Part shown: positions 54,360-62,266 of the stretch, one piece after another
Layout of the letters: each line of letters starts with the position of its first letter
How positions within the stretch are numbered: the first letter of the stretch is position 1
Source: Alphaproteobacteria bacterium
GTDB taxonomy: Bacteria; Pseudomonadota; Alphaproteobacteria; Reyranellales; Reyranellaceae
Length of the DNA: 64,000 nucleotides
Direction of reading: 5' to 3'
NCBI GenBank assembly: GCA_019635875.1
Contig: JAHBYP010000003.1
Coordinates: 434,001-498,000 of the forward strand
Program-made: the position numbers and the translations under genes
Notes under the pieces: model-generated
What the model saw: only the letters and a program-made list of their open reading frames with translations
Databases searched by the model: none
What the model was told of the DNA's origin: nothing

Positions 54360-56779
54360 GCTGCGACGGGAAAGGTCAGGCGGAACAGCGCGCCGCTGCC
54401 CGGCTGGTTCTCGACGGTGATCGTGCCGTCCATCTTGCGCACGATCTCCGAGCTGATCGACAGTCCCAGACCGGTGCCCTTGCCGCTGGGCTTGGTGGTG
54501 AAGAACGGCTCGAACAGGCGCGGCAGCACCGCCTCGGGGATGCCGCTGCCGTTGTCGGCGACCTCGACGATCACCTGGGCCTGCGCCGCGTCGTGGCGTG
54601 CGCGAAGCGTGACGCGGCCGCGGCCGCGCGCCTTGCGCTCGGCCTCGCCCGCCTCGTTGAGCGCGTCGCGCGCGTTGATCATCAGGTTGATCAGCACCTG
54701 CTGCAGCCGGTTGGCGTGCCCGGCGATCGCCGGTAGCGCGCCGGTCGGCTCAAACAGCAGATCGATGCCGGCCAGCCGAATCTGCTCGTCGACCAGGCCG
54801 ACGGCGCCGACAATCGCCTGCCCGACGTCGAAGGCGGCCGGCTTGTCGGAGCGATGGGCGAAGCCCTGCAGCGAGCGGATGATGCCCGAGGCGCGACGGA
54901 TCTGGTCCTCCATGCGCCTGAGCCGGCCCAGCGTGTCGGCGGCGAAGCCTTCCGGTTCGTCGCGGTGGACATTGTCCTCGATCTCGCCGGTCAGTCCCTC
55001 GACGGCGAACTGCAGCACGGTGAGCGGCTGGTTGATCTCGTGCGCCATGCCGGTTGCCATCTGGCCGACGGTGGCCAGCTTGGCGGCGTCGAGCAGCTGC
55101 AGCTCGGCCTCGCGACGCTCGGTCTCGTCGACGCCGAGGAACAGGATGTAGTTGACGCGGCCAATGTCGTCCTGCACCGGGCTGGCCGTCACCCGCACGA
55201 TGCGTCGACGGGCCTGCGGCCGCGGCAGCACGCTGTCGAACTCGACCGGTGCCAGGTCCTGCGATCCCTCATGCGCCAGCCAGCGCTCGAGGATGCCGCG
55301 GTCGAAGCTGGAGGACACCACCTCGTCGAACCGGCGGCCGCTGATGTCGCGGCCCGGGTCGCCGGTGGCGGCAAGGAAGGTGCGATTGGCCAGCACCACC
55401 CTGAGATCGCGGTCGATCAGCAGGATCAGCGCGCCCGCCGACTCGACGATCGAGCGCAGCTTCATGGTGTCGTCGCGCTGGCGCGCCTCCATGACGATCT
55501 GCGCTTCGACGTCGCGGATGATGCCGGAGAAACCGTAGTGGCCGGCGGCATCGGGCTCGCCGCTGGCCGTGAAGCGCACTTCGACGTGCCGCAGCGCGTC
55601 GGGCGAGCCGCCGCCGCGCACGGTGACGGCGTTCAGGCGATCCGGCACGCGCCGCGCCTCATGCAGAGTGGCGCCCAGCACGGCATGATCGGCGGGGTCG
55701 ACGATCGAGGCGAAGGTCCGGCCGATCAGCGTTTCGGCCCTCACGCCCAGCACCTGCGTCGCGGCGGCGCTGGCATAGGTGAAGCGGCCAGCGGTGTCGG
55801 TCGAGAAAACGACGTCGACGACGGAGTCGACGAGATTGCGGTAGCGCGCCTCGCTGGCCGCGAGTTCGCGCTCGTGCGCGCGCTGCTGAGTAATGTCGGT
55901 GCTGGCTCCGCGATATCCGATGAACACCCCGCGCCGATCGTAGACCGGCCGACCGGAGATGCGCATTTCGCGCGCCTCGCCGAGTGACGTCACCAGCTTG
56001 TACTCGAAGCCACGAAACTCCTGGCGCGCTTCGAGCAACGCCAGATGATCGGCCCAGCTCCCCTGGATCGGTTCCGACTGCTTGAAGTCCCAGCGCCGCT
56101 TGCCCAGCGCGAAGGGGCGCAGCGGCGCCATGCCGGGCATCTCGGTGTCGAAATTGACGAAGCGATGCTCGACATCGGTGTCCCAGACGAGGTCCGAGGA
56201 GACCTTGGCAAGGTCGCTGAAGCGGCGCTTGAGCTCGTCGTGGCGCTCGGCGGCCTGGCGGGCCGTCAGCTCGGCCTCGACCAGGCGCGCCAGTGCCCGC
56301 AGGCCGGCGAGCCGGTCGGCGGCCAGCGCCGCCCAGGGCCGCTCGTCCATGATGCAGACCGCGCCGACCGGCCGGCCGTCAGGCGCGCGCACGCCGACCG
56401 CGGCGCAGAAACGGACGAGAGGTCCGCCGGCGACCAGCGGATGGCGGCGGAAGCGGTGGTCGCGCCGCACGTCGAGAGCGACCAGCGTGCCGTCGTCGCC
56501 GAGCGTCTGCGCACCGAACGAGCCGATCGCCGGCACCTCGACGGCGTCGAAGCCGCGGCGGGCCTTGAACCATTCGCGATCGGCATCGATCACCGACACC
56601 GCGGCCATCGGCACGCCGAACATCGCAATCGCCAAATCGACGATACGCTCGAAGGCCGCCTCGGGTCCGGTGTCCAGCAGGTCGCAGGCGCGCATCGCCT
56701 CGAGGCGGGCCGCGTCGCGCAGCACAGTCCCCGGCACGTCGCTCGCGGAGTCGATGTCGACCGACAGGGTGCTCAGCAT
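54356..56779 (-). CDS. GAF-PAS sensor histidine kinase
   Basis: Protein of 807 residues. Order: GAF (about 28-172, with VCIMDERPW), three PAS domains (about 185-300, 312-430 and 440-555), HisKA with the phospho-acceptor H580 in GMAHEINQPL, and HATPase (NLMINARDAL, DNGSGIPEAV, GTGLGLSIS). There is no signal peptide or membrane helix, so it is a soluble cytoplasmic sensor, probably of redox, light or small ligands. The response regulator gene lies 20 bp upstream and is the likely partner. Confidence 0.92.
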   Translation of the reverse strand: MLSTLSVDIDSASDVPGTVLRDAARLEAMRACDLLDTGPEAAFERIVDLAIAMFGVPMAAVSVIDADREWFKARRGFDAVEVPAIGSFGAQTLGDDGTLVALDVRRDHRFRRHPLVAGGPLVRFCAAVGVRAPDGRPVGAVCIMDERPWAALAADRLAGLRALARLVEAELTARQAAERHDELKRRFSDLAKVSSDLVWDTDVEHRFVNFDTEMPGMAPLRPFALGKRRWDFKQSEPIQGSWADHLALLEARQEFRGFEYKLVTSLGEAREMRISGRPVYDRRGVFIGYRGASTDITQQRAHERELAASEARYRNLVDSVVDVVFSTDTAGRFTYASAAATQVLGVRAETLIGRTFASIVDPADHAVLGATLHEARRVPDRLNAVTVRGGGSPDALRHVEVRFTASGEPDAAGHYGFSGIIRDVEAQIVMEARQRDDTMKLRSIVESAGALILLIDRDLRVVLANRTFLAATGDPGRDISGRRFDEVVSSSFDRGILERWLAHEGSQDLAPVEFDSVLPRPQARRRIVRVTASPVQDDIGRVNYILFLGVDETERREAELQLLDAAKLATVGQMATGMAHEINQPLTVLQFAVEGLTGEIEDNVHRDEPEGFAADTLGRLRRMEDQIRRASGIIRSLQGFAHRSDKPAAFDVGQAIVGAVGLVDEQIRLAGIDLLFEPTGALPAIAGHANRLQQVLINLMINARDALNEAGEAERKARGRGRVTLRARHDAAQAQVIVEVADNGSGIPEAVLPRLFEPFFTTKPSGKGTGLGLSISSEIVRKMDGTITVENQPGSGALFRLTFPVAA

Positions 56780-56799
56780 CTTCGCGACCCGGTAGGGCC

Positions 56800-57213
56800 T
56801 CAGGTCCCGGGAACAGTGAGCGTCGGCGGCTGGCCGCCCTCGGCCGGGTTGTTGATGCGATCGATCAGGGTGTTGAGCTTGAAGGGCTTGAGCAGCACCG
56901 CCTCCGCGCCGCTCGACAGCGCGCCATCGACCGACTGGCGATCGAGGTGGCCGGTCATGACGATCAGGCGTGGTCGCGGCGCTTCCTGGCCGCAGACCTG
57001 GCGCACCAGGTCCAGACCGTCGCCGTCCGGCAGGCGCACATCGGTGAGGATGATGTCGACCGGGCCGCCGGCCTCGGCCAGCGCTTTCTGGGCGTCGCCG
57101 AAATTGGTCGCCGTCGCGACCTGGTACTGGCGGCGCTTGAGGCTGCCGGCGATAACCTCGAGAATCTCGGCCTCGTCCTCGACGATCAGGATGACTCGCT
57201 GCTGCTGCGACAT
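56800..57213 (-). CDS. Single-domain response regulator
   Basis: Protein of 137 residues, only a receiver domain. The acidic pocket is in VEDEAE, the phospho-acceptor is D58 (IILTDVRLPDGDG), the switch Thr is in VMTGHLD and the Lys in LLKPFK. There is no output domain, so it must act through protein contacts or be part of a phosphorelay with the following PAS kinase. It is first in the two-gene operon. Confidence 0.93.
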   Translation of the reverse strand: MSQQQRVILIVEDEAEILEVIAGSLKRRQYQVATATNFGDAQKALAEAGGPVDIILTDVRLPDGDGLDLVRQVCGQEAPRPRLIVMTGHLDRQSVDGALSSGAEAVLLKPFKLNTLIDRINNPAEGGQPPTLTVPGT

Positions 57214-57599
57214 GGGGGATTCCTGCCCGTTTATTCGGCGACCACTATGGGAGCGGACGCGCCGACGGCCAGTGAGATTGGGTCCAACCCGGATGTTTAT
57301 CGCAGCCCTTCACACGATACCCTCCGCCCAGCCCGGAATCCGTCGCGCCTGCGGTCGGCGGGCACGTCGTGCCCGCCCTGCGCGACGCGCTGCAGGCCGA
57401 GCTTAGCGCCGACCGGATCGGGAAACACCGTCTCCAGGCAGAACGACTCGCCCAGCGCCATCAGCAGCCGCCGCTCCGCGTTGGCGACGTCAGCCGCCTG
57501 CCGGCCCGCGAAGCCGCGTTGGCGGCATCGAGCTCGCGCGCGATTAGATGCGGCAGTCCTCGGCCCTCGGCCGGCTGAGCCGGCGCAGGGTGTCCTCGA
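57214..57599. other. Gap with possible gene remnant
   Basis: A stretch of 386 bp without an intact gene. On the minus strand about 57300-57540 reads as protein-like (for example RRLLMALGESFCLETVFPDP) with no start and in a frame that does not join its neighbours. This may be the decayed end of a gene. I do not recognise the product. Confidence 0.4.
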
Positions 57600-57899
57600 T
57601 CACGCCGGGCGGCCCGCGCCCTCCTTCATCGGCACGAAGACGCGGCCCTCGAGCCGGCCCAAGGTACGTCTTCCGTCGGGCTCGATCCGCACCAGCAGGC
57701 GGGGATGCCGGGGATCGCTGCCGCAGCGCGGCCCGCCCAGCGCGCGCAGATGGGCCTGCACGGTGCCGCGCTCGCGCGATCGTGCCAGCTCGTCGAGCAG
57801 GTAACCCAGCGTCTCCCACCGGGCCGCCGCCGGTGTCGCCGCACCGCCGCGCGCGGCCTGGACCAGCATCCCGGAAAGCTTGACCGGGGTGCCCCCCAT
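57600..57899 (-). CDS. Small unknown protein, possibly frameshifted at its end
   Basis: Protein of 99 residues from ATG 57897-57899 with GGAGGG 6 bp upstream, a strong ribosome binding site. The sequence (VKLSGMLVQAARGGAATPAA, then LLVRIEPDGRRTLGRLEGRV) is soluble and basic, with no known domain. It ends abruptly after FVPMKEGAGRPA. In the next frame an ordinary-looking tail continues (GVIEDTLRRLSRPRAEDCRI) to a stop at 57544. A one-base change near 57615 would join them, so this may be a frameshifted gene. Confidence 0.5.
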   Translation of the reverse strand: MGGTPVKLSGMLVQAARGGAATPAAARWETLGYLLDELARSRERGTVQAHLRALGGPRCGSDPRHPRLLVRIEPDGRRTLGRLEGRVFVPMKEGAGRPA

Positions 57900-57910
57900 G
57901 CGGACCCTCC

Positions 57911-57929
57911 AGGTAGCATTCTACTACCT
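57911..57929. promoter_or_regulatory. Small inverted repeat before the unknown gene
   Basis: AGGTAG and CTACCT enclose seven bases. It overlaps the region just upstream of the ribosome binding site of the 57600-57899 gene, where an operator or a translation-blocking hairpin would sit. Confidence 0.35.
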
Positions 57930-57977
57930 CAAGATTGACGGGGCGGCGCCGCGTCGCAAACCCGGCGCCGTGCAACG

Positions 57978-58004
57978 AAAAAGGCCGGCGTCGCCGCCGG
58001 CCTT
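57978..58004 (-). terminator. Intrinsic terminator of the SCP2-like gene
   Basis: Ten-base arms (AAGGCCGGCG / CGCCGGCCTT) with a 4-base loop at 57981-58004 are followed on the minus-strand transcript by TTTTT. It begins 25 bp after the stop of the gene at 58030. This is a standard Rho-independent terminator. Confidence 0.85.
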
Positions 58005-58029
58005 GCCGCAATCCCGCTCGAGCCGGGAT

Positions 58030-58326
58030 CTAGCGCAGGATGCTCTGCAGCTTCATGGCGACGCCCATGTCGCCTTCGATCTTCAGCTTGCCGGTCATGA
58101 ACGCGGTCATGCCGTCGAGCTTGCCGCCGACCAGGTCGACGAGGTCGGACAGCGACATCTTGATGGTGCAGTCGGCGGCGTTGTCGTCGTTGCTGACGGC
58201 CACCGGCGTGCTCTTGCCGTCGATGAAGATCGCGCCCTCCGGCGTGGCGAACTTCACCGTATTGCCGAAGGCGCTCTTGCTGCCGGCACCGGCCTTCATC
58301 TTCTCGGTCAGTTCCTGAAGGGTCAT
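58030..58326 (-). CDS. SCP2-like sterol/lipid-carrier domain protein
   Basis: Protein of 98 residues, a stand-alone SCP2 domain. The typical elements are the strand pair FIDGKSTPVAVSNDD, ADCTIKMSLSDLVDL and the ending LKIEGDMGVAMKLQSIL. Members bind acyl-CoA or other lipids. The gene is divergent from the acyl-CoA catabolic cluster at 58505-64000, which fits a role as a carrier of that pathway. It ends in a clear terminator. Confidence 0.9.
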   Translation of the reverse strand: MTLQELTEKMKAGAGSKSAFGNTVKFATPEGAIFIDGKSTPVAVSNDDNAADCTIKMSLSDLVDLVGGKLDGMTAFMTGKLKIEGDMGVAMKLQSILR

Positions 58327-58399
58327 TCGCGATCTCCCGGTTCCCTGTCTCGACCGTGCCCGAGGTTTCGCGGGCCGGCAATGGCGGCGCGCAGAGTGA

Positions 58400-58421
58400 T
58401 TGACCTTTACGTAAACGTCAA
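58400..58421. promoter_or_regulatory. 22-bp palindromic operator in the divergent promoter
   Basis: TTGAC, one base, TTTACGTAAA, one base, GTCAA is symmetric except for one mismatched base pair. It lies midway between the SCP2-like gene and the SDR gene. TTTACGTAAA-type palindromes are known for MerR-family LiuR regulators of branched-chain acyl-CoA genes. The family fit is inference. Confidence 0.65.
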
Positions 58422-58504
58422 ATACCAAGACGGAGCCGCGCGTGAACGTCGATTTACGCGCCAACACACGCGCCGTAACGTCGGTCGTACAACGAGGAGA
58501 CGCC

Positions 58505-59368
58505 ATGCGCTACCGGTCCGTGCTGCGCCCGGGATTGTTCGAGGGCCAGACCATTGTCGTGACCGGGGGCGGCAGTGGCCTGGGGCGTTGCGCGGCGCAC
58601 GAGATCGCGGCGCTGGGCGCGCACGTAGTGATCACCGGGCGCAAAACCGAGAAGCTCGCCGCTGTGAAGGCCGAGATCGAGGAGGATGGCGGCTCCTGCG
58701 AGACCCAGGCCTTCGACATCCGCGAGGAGCAGCCGGTCAAGGACGCCATCGCCGCCATCGTGGCGAAGAACGGGCGCATCCACGGCCTGTTCAACAATGC
58801 CGGCGGGCAGTTCCCGGCCGATGCCGCGGCGATCAGCCAGCGAGGCTTCGACGCCGTGGTGCGCAACAACCTCACCGGCGGCTTTCTCGTCGCGCGCGAG
58901 ACCTTCAACCAGTCGATGAAGGATCACGGCGGCGCGATCGTGTTCATGGCGGCGGACATGCGCAACGGCATGCCGACCATGGCGCATTCCGGCGCCGCGC
59001 GCTCGGGCACCGAGAACCTGGCGATGACGCTCGCCTTCGAATGGGGCCATGCCGGCGTGCGCGTGAATACCGTTTCGCCGGGCTGGATCGCGTCGAGCGG
59101 CATGGACACCTACGAAGGCGAGTTCAAGCGCAACATCCCGCTGCTGAAGAACCACGTGCCGGTGCGCCGGCTCGGCACCGAGAGCGAGGTTTCCGCCGCC
59201 GTGTGCTTCCTGCTCAGCGAGGCCGCGGCCTTCATCACCGGGTTGAACGTGCGTATCGACGGCGGCGTGCCCCTGGGCACGCGCAACATTCCCCTGCCCG
59301 ACGGCCGCGGCACGACGGCCTTCAACGGCTTCCATCGCACCGTGGTGCCGAAGGTGCTGGGCGGATGA
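58505..59368 (+). CDS. SDR of the peroxisomal enoyl-CoA reductase (PECR) type, AtuB-like
   Basis: Protein of 287 residues. The NADP-type cofactor motif is TGGGSGLGRCAAHEI followed by TGRKTEKL. The NAG motif is NNAGGQF. The usual YxxxK is replaced by HSGAAR, as in the PECR/DECR branch. The end VCFLLSEAAAFITGLNVRI is typical. In the acyclic-terpene (atu) clusters of pseudomonads an SDR of this kind precedes the carboxylase beta subunit, as here. It is the first gene after the divergent promoter. A small inverted repeat separates it from the carboxylase. Confidence 0.82.
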   Translation: MRYRSVLRPGLFEGQTIVVTGGGSGLGRCAAHEIAALGAHVVITGRKTEKLAAVKAEIEEDGGSCETQAFDIREEQPVKDAIAAIVAKNGRIHGLFNNAGGQFPADAAAISQRGFDAVVRNNLTGGFLVARETFNQSMKDHGGAIVFMAADMRNGMPTMAHSGAARSGTENLAMTLAFEWGHAGVRVNTVSPGWIASSGMDTYEGEFKRNIPLLKNHVPVRRLGTESEVSAAVCFLLSEAAAFITGLNVRIDGGVPLGTRNIPLPDGRGTTAFNGFHRTVVPKVLGG

Positions 59369-59374
59369 GATCCC

Positions 59375-59448
59375 TGGGACCGCCGGCGTCCCGCCGGCTC
59401 ATTGCCGCAACGCAAGCCGAAGAGGCCGGCGGGGCGCCGGCGCTCCCA
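59375..59448. repeat. Inverted repeat with GC-rich arms
   Basis: Two 25-base arms (59375-59399 and 59424-59448) pair with few mismatches around 24 bases. Each contains CGCCGGCG-like cores similar to the palindrome at 28631-28650. It lies inside the operon between the SDR and carboxylase genes and may shape the mRNA. Confidence 0.6.
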
Positions 59449-59469
59449 CCACGCACCGGTCACTGAGCC

Positions 59470-61086
59470 ATGCCCGTCATCGAGTCCCAGATCGACCCCC
59501 GTTCCGACGAGTTCAGGCGCAACCGCGAGGGCATGCTCGCGGCCATCGATGAATTCCGCGCCGCCGAGCGCGCCGTGCAGGCCGTGGCCGAGAAGGCGCG
59601 CGGCCGATTCAGGCAGCGCAAGCAGCTGATGCCGCGCGAGCGCGTGGCGCTCTTGCTCGATCGCGGCGCGCCCTATCTCGAGCTGATGAGTCTCGCCGGC
59701 TACCGTATGCACGACGACAGGGACGGCGCCGGCGCCGGCGGCGGCAACATTGTCGGCATCGGCTATGTCGAGGGCGTGCGCTGCGTGATCTCGGCCACCA
59801 ACAGCGCAGTGAAGGGCGGCACCATTGCCCCGGCCGGCCAGCGCAAGGGCCAGCGCACGCAGCAGATCATCATGGAAAACAAGCTGCCGGTGATCAACCT
59901 GGTCGAGTCCGGCGGCGCCAACCTGCTCTATCAGTCCGAGATCTTCGTGCCCGGCGGCCGCGGCTTCGCCAACCAGGCGCGCATGTCGGCGATGGGCATC
60001 CCGCAGGTCACCGTGGTGCACGGCAGCTCGACCGCCGGCGGCGCCTACCTGCCCGGCCTCTCAGACTACGTCATCATGGTGCGCAACCAGGCCAAGGTGT
60101 TCCTCGCCGGCCCGCCGCTCCTGAAGGCCGCGACCGGCGAGGTTGCCACCGACGAGGATCTCGGTGGCGCCGAGATGCACAGCACGATCTCCGGCGTGTC
60201 GGAATGGATGGCCGAGAACGATGCCGATGCCGTCCGCCTGGCGCGCGAGGTCGTGCGCAAGTGGCACTGGAACGACAACATCCCCGATGGGCGTCCGCGC
60301 ACGTTCCGCGAGCCGCTCTACGACATCGAGGAGCTGTGCGGTGTCGTGCCGCCTGACTATCGCCAGCCCTACGACGTGCGCGAGGTGATCGCGCGCATCG
60401 TCGACGGCTCGGACTTCCTCGAGTTCAAGGCGCTGTACGACCAGCAGACGATCTGCGGCTGGGCCGAGATCGAAGGCGAGCCTGTTGCCTTCATCGGCAA
60501 CAACGGCCCGATCACCGTGAAGGGCGCGACGAAGGCGGCGCAGTTCATCCAGCTGTGCTGCCAGTCGGGCACACCGATCGTCTACCTGCAGAACACCACC
60601 GGCTACATGGTCGGCACCGATGCCGAGCGCGGCGGCATCGTCAAGCACGGCTCGAAGATGATCCAGGCGGTCGCCAACGCCTCGGTGCCGCAGATCACCA
60701 TCGTCATCGGCGGCAGCTTCGGCGCCGGCAACTACGGGATGTGCGGTCGCGCCTACGATCCGCGCTTCATCTTCGGCTGGCCCAACTCCAGGACCGCCGT
60801 GATGGGCGGCGAGCAGGCGGCGACGGTGATGAAGATCGTCACCGAGCAGAAGCACATCCGCGAGGGCACCGAGGTTCCGACAGCGCAGATCGACAAGATG
60901 TTCAGGGGCATCGTCGATCAGTTCGACCGCGAATCGACGGCGCTGTTCAGCACCGCGCATCTCTGGGACGACGGGCTGATCGATCCGCGCGACACGCGCC
61001 GGGTGCTCGCCTACACGCTTTCCATCGCGCGCGAATCCATGGTGCGCAGGCTCAGGCCGACGACCTTCGGCGTGGCGCGGATGTAA
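59470..61086 (+). CDS. Acyl-CoA carboxylase carboxyltransferase (beta) subunit
   Basis: Protein of 538 residues, the usual length of methylcrotonyl- or geranyl-CoA carboxylase beta subunits (AtuC/LiuB type). The N-terminal half has RERVALLLDRG and GGTIAPAGQRKGQRTQQIIM. The C-terminal half has GGSFGAGNYGMCGRAYDPRF and MGGEQAATVM. It transfers carboxyl from biotin to the acyl-CoA. The biotin-carrying alpha subunit is not in the window and is expected downstream. Two acyl-CoA dehydrogenases follow, supporting a terpene-like or leucine-like route. Confidence 0.93.
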   Translation: MPVIESQIDPRSDEFRRNREGMLAAIDEFRAAERAVQAVAEKARGRFRQRKQLMPRERVALLLDRGAPYLELMSLAGYRMHDDRDGAGAGGGNIVGIGYVEGVRCVISATNSAVKGGTIAPAGQRKGQRTQQIIMENKLPVINLVESGGANLLYQSEIFVPGGRGFANQARMSAMGIPQVTVVHGSSTAGGAYLPGLSDYVIMVRNQAKVFLAGPPLLKAATGEVATDEDLGGAEMHSTISGVSEWMAENDADAVRLAREVVRKWHWNDNIPDGRPRTFREPLYDIEELCGVVPPDYRQPYDVREVIARIVDGSDFLEFKALYDQQTICGWAEIEGEPVAFIGNNGPITVKGATKAAQFIQLCCQSGTPIVYLQNTTGYMVGTDAERGGIVKHGSKMIQAVANASVPQITIVIGGSFGAGNYGMCGRAYDPRFIFGWPNSRTAVMGGEQAATVMKIVTEQKHIREGTEVPTAQIDKMFRGIVDQFDRESTALFSTAHLWDDGLIDPRDTRRVLAYTLSIARESMVRRLRPTTFGVARM

Positions 61087-61096
61087 GGACATCGAG

Positions 61097-62263
61097 ATGA
61101 AGTTCACCGCCGAGCACGAGGAGCTGCGCCGCACCTGGCGCACCATCATCGATCGCGACATCAATCCGCACGTCGATGAATGGGAGGAGGCCGGCATCTT
61201 CCCGGCGCACGCATTGTTCAAGAAGCTCGGCGATGCCGGGCTCCTGGGCGTCGACAAGCCGGTCGAGTTCGGCGGCGCCGGCCTCGACTTCTCCTACGCC
61301 ATGGTCTGCAGCGAGTCGCTGGGCTGGGTGCAGGGCGGCTCGGTGCCCATGGCGGTGGGGGTGCAGATCTCGATGGCGACGCCGGCCCTGGCGCGCTTCG
61401 GCAGCGACGAGCTGCGCCGCGAGTTCCTCGCGCCTTCGATCAGCGGCGACTATGTCGCCTGCCTCGGCGTCTCCGAGACCGGCGCCGGCTCCGACGTCGC
61501 CTCGATCAAGACCACGGCGCGCCGCGTGGGCGACGACTGGGTGATCAACGGCGGCAAGATGTGGACCACCAACGGCACCCAGGCCGACTGGATGTGCCTG
61601 CTGGCCAACACCAGCGACGGCGCGGTGCACCAGAACAAGTCGCTGATCTGCGTGCCGATGAAGACCAGGGGCGTGCAGGTCGTGAAGAAGCTCGACAAGC
61701 TCGGCATGCGCGCCTCCGACACCGCGCAGATCTTCTTCGACGAGGTCAGGGTGCCGGTGCGCAACACCATCGGTCAGCCCGGCATGGGCTTCATCTACCA
61801 GATGCGCCAGTTCCAGGAGGAGCGCCTGTGGGCGGGCGCCGGCACGCTGGCGGGCTGCGAGCGCATCATCAACGCCACGATCGAGTACACGCGCGAGCGC
61901 AAGGTGTTCGGCCGGCCGCTGCTCGATAACCAGGTGATCCACTTTCGGCTGGGCGAGCTCCTGACCGAGGTCGAGGCGCTGCGCTCGCTGGTCTACCGCG
62001 CCTGCGAGCAGCATCTGCTGGGCGAGGACGTCACCCTGCTGGCCTCGATGGCCAAGCTCAAGGCCGGCCGTCTGCGGCGCGAGGTGTCGGATGCCTGCAT
62101 CCAGTACTGGGGCGGCGCTGGCTATCTCTGGGACAATCCCGTCGGTCGCTCGTTCCGCGACGGCCGCCTGGGGTCGATCGGCGGTGGTGCCGACGAGGTG
62201 ATGCTGCAGATCATCGCCAAGTCCATGGGTACCCTGCCCCGCCCGGCGAAGAACCAGGAGTAG
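61097..62263 (+). CDS. Acyl-CoA dehydrogenase (first of tandem pair)
   Basis: Protein of 388 residues. FAD- and substrate-binding segments are CLGVSETGAGSDVASIKT and WTTNGTQADW, then QYWGGAGYLWDNPVGRSFRD and the ending SIGGGADEVMLQIIAK. The usual catalytic Glu position near the end is Gly, as in isovaleryl-CoA dehydrogenase types, where the base is the Glu in helix G (QEERLW here). This suits a branched acyl-CoA. The neighbour at 62267 is about three-quarters identical over the first 200 residues by eye. The start is 10 bp after the carboxylase stop. Confidence 0.93.
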   Translation: MKFTAEHEELRRTWRTIIDRDINPHVDEWEEAGIFPAHALFKKLGDAGLLGVDKPVEFGGAGLDFSYAMVCSESLGWVQGGSVPMAVGVQISMATPALARFGSDELRREFLAPSISGDYVACLGVSETGAGSDVASIKTTARRVGDDWVINGGKMWTTNGTQADWMCLLANTSDGAVHQNKSLICVPMKTRGVQVVKKLDKLGMRASDTAQIFFDEVRVPVRNTIGQPGMGFIYQMRQFQEERLWAGAGTLAGCERIINATIEYTRERKVFGRPLLDNQVIHFRLGELLTEVEALRSLVYRACEQHLLGEDVTLLASMAKLKAGRLRREVSDACIQYWGGAGYLWDNPVGRSFRDGRLGSIGGGADEVMLQIIAKSMGTLPRPAKNQE

Positions 62264-62266
62264 GCG

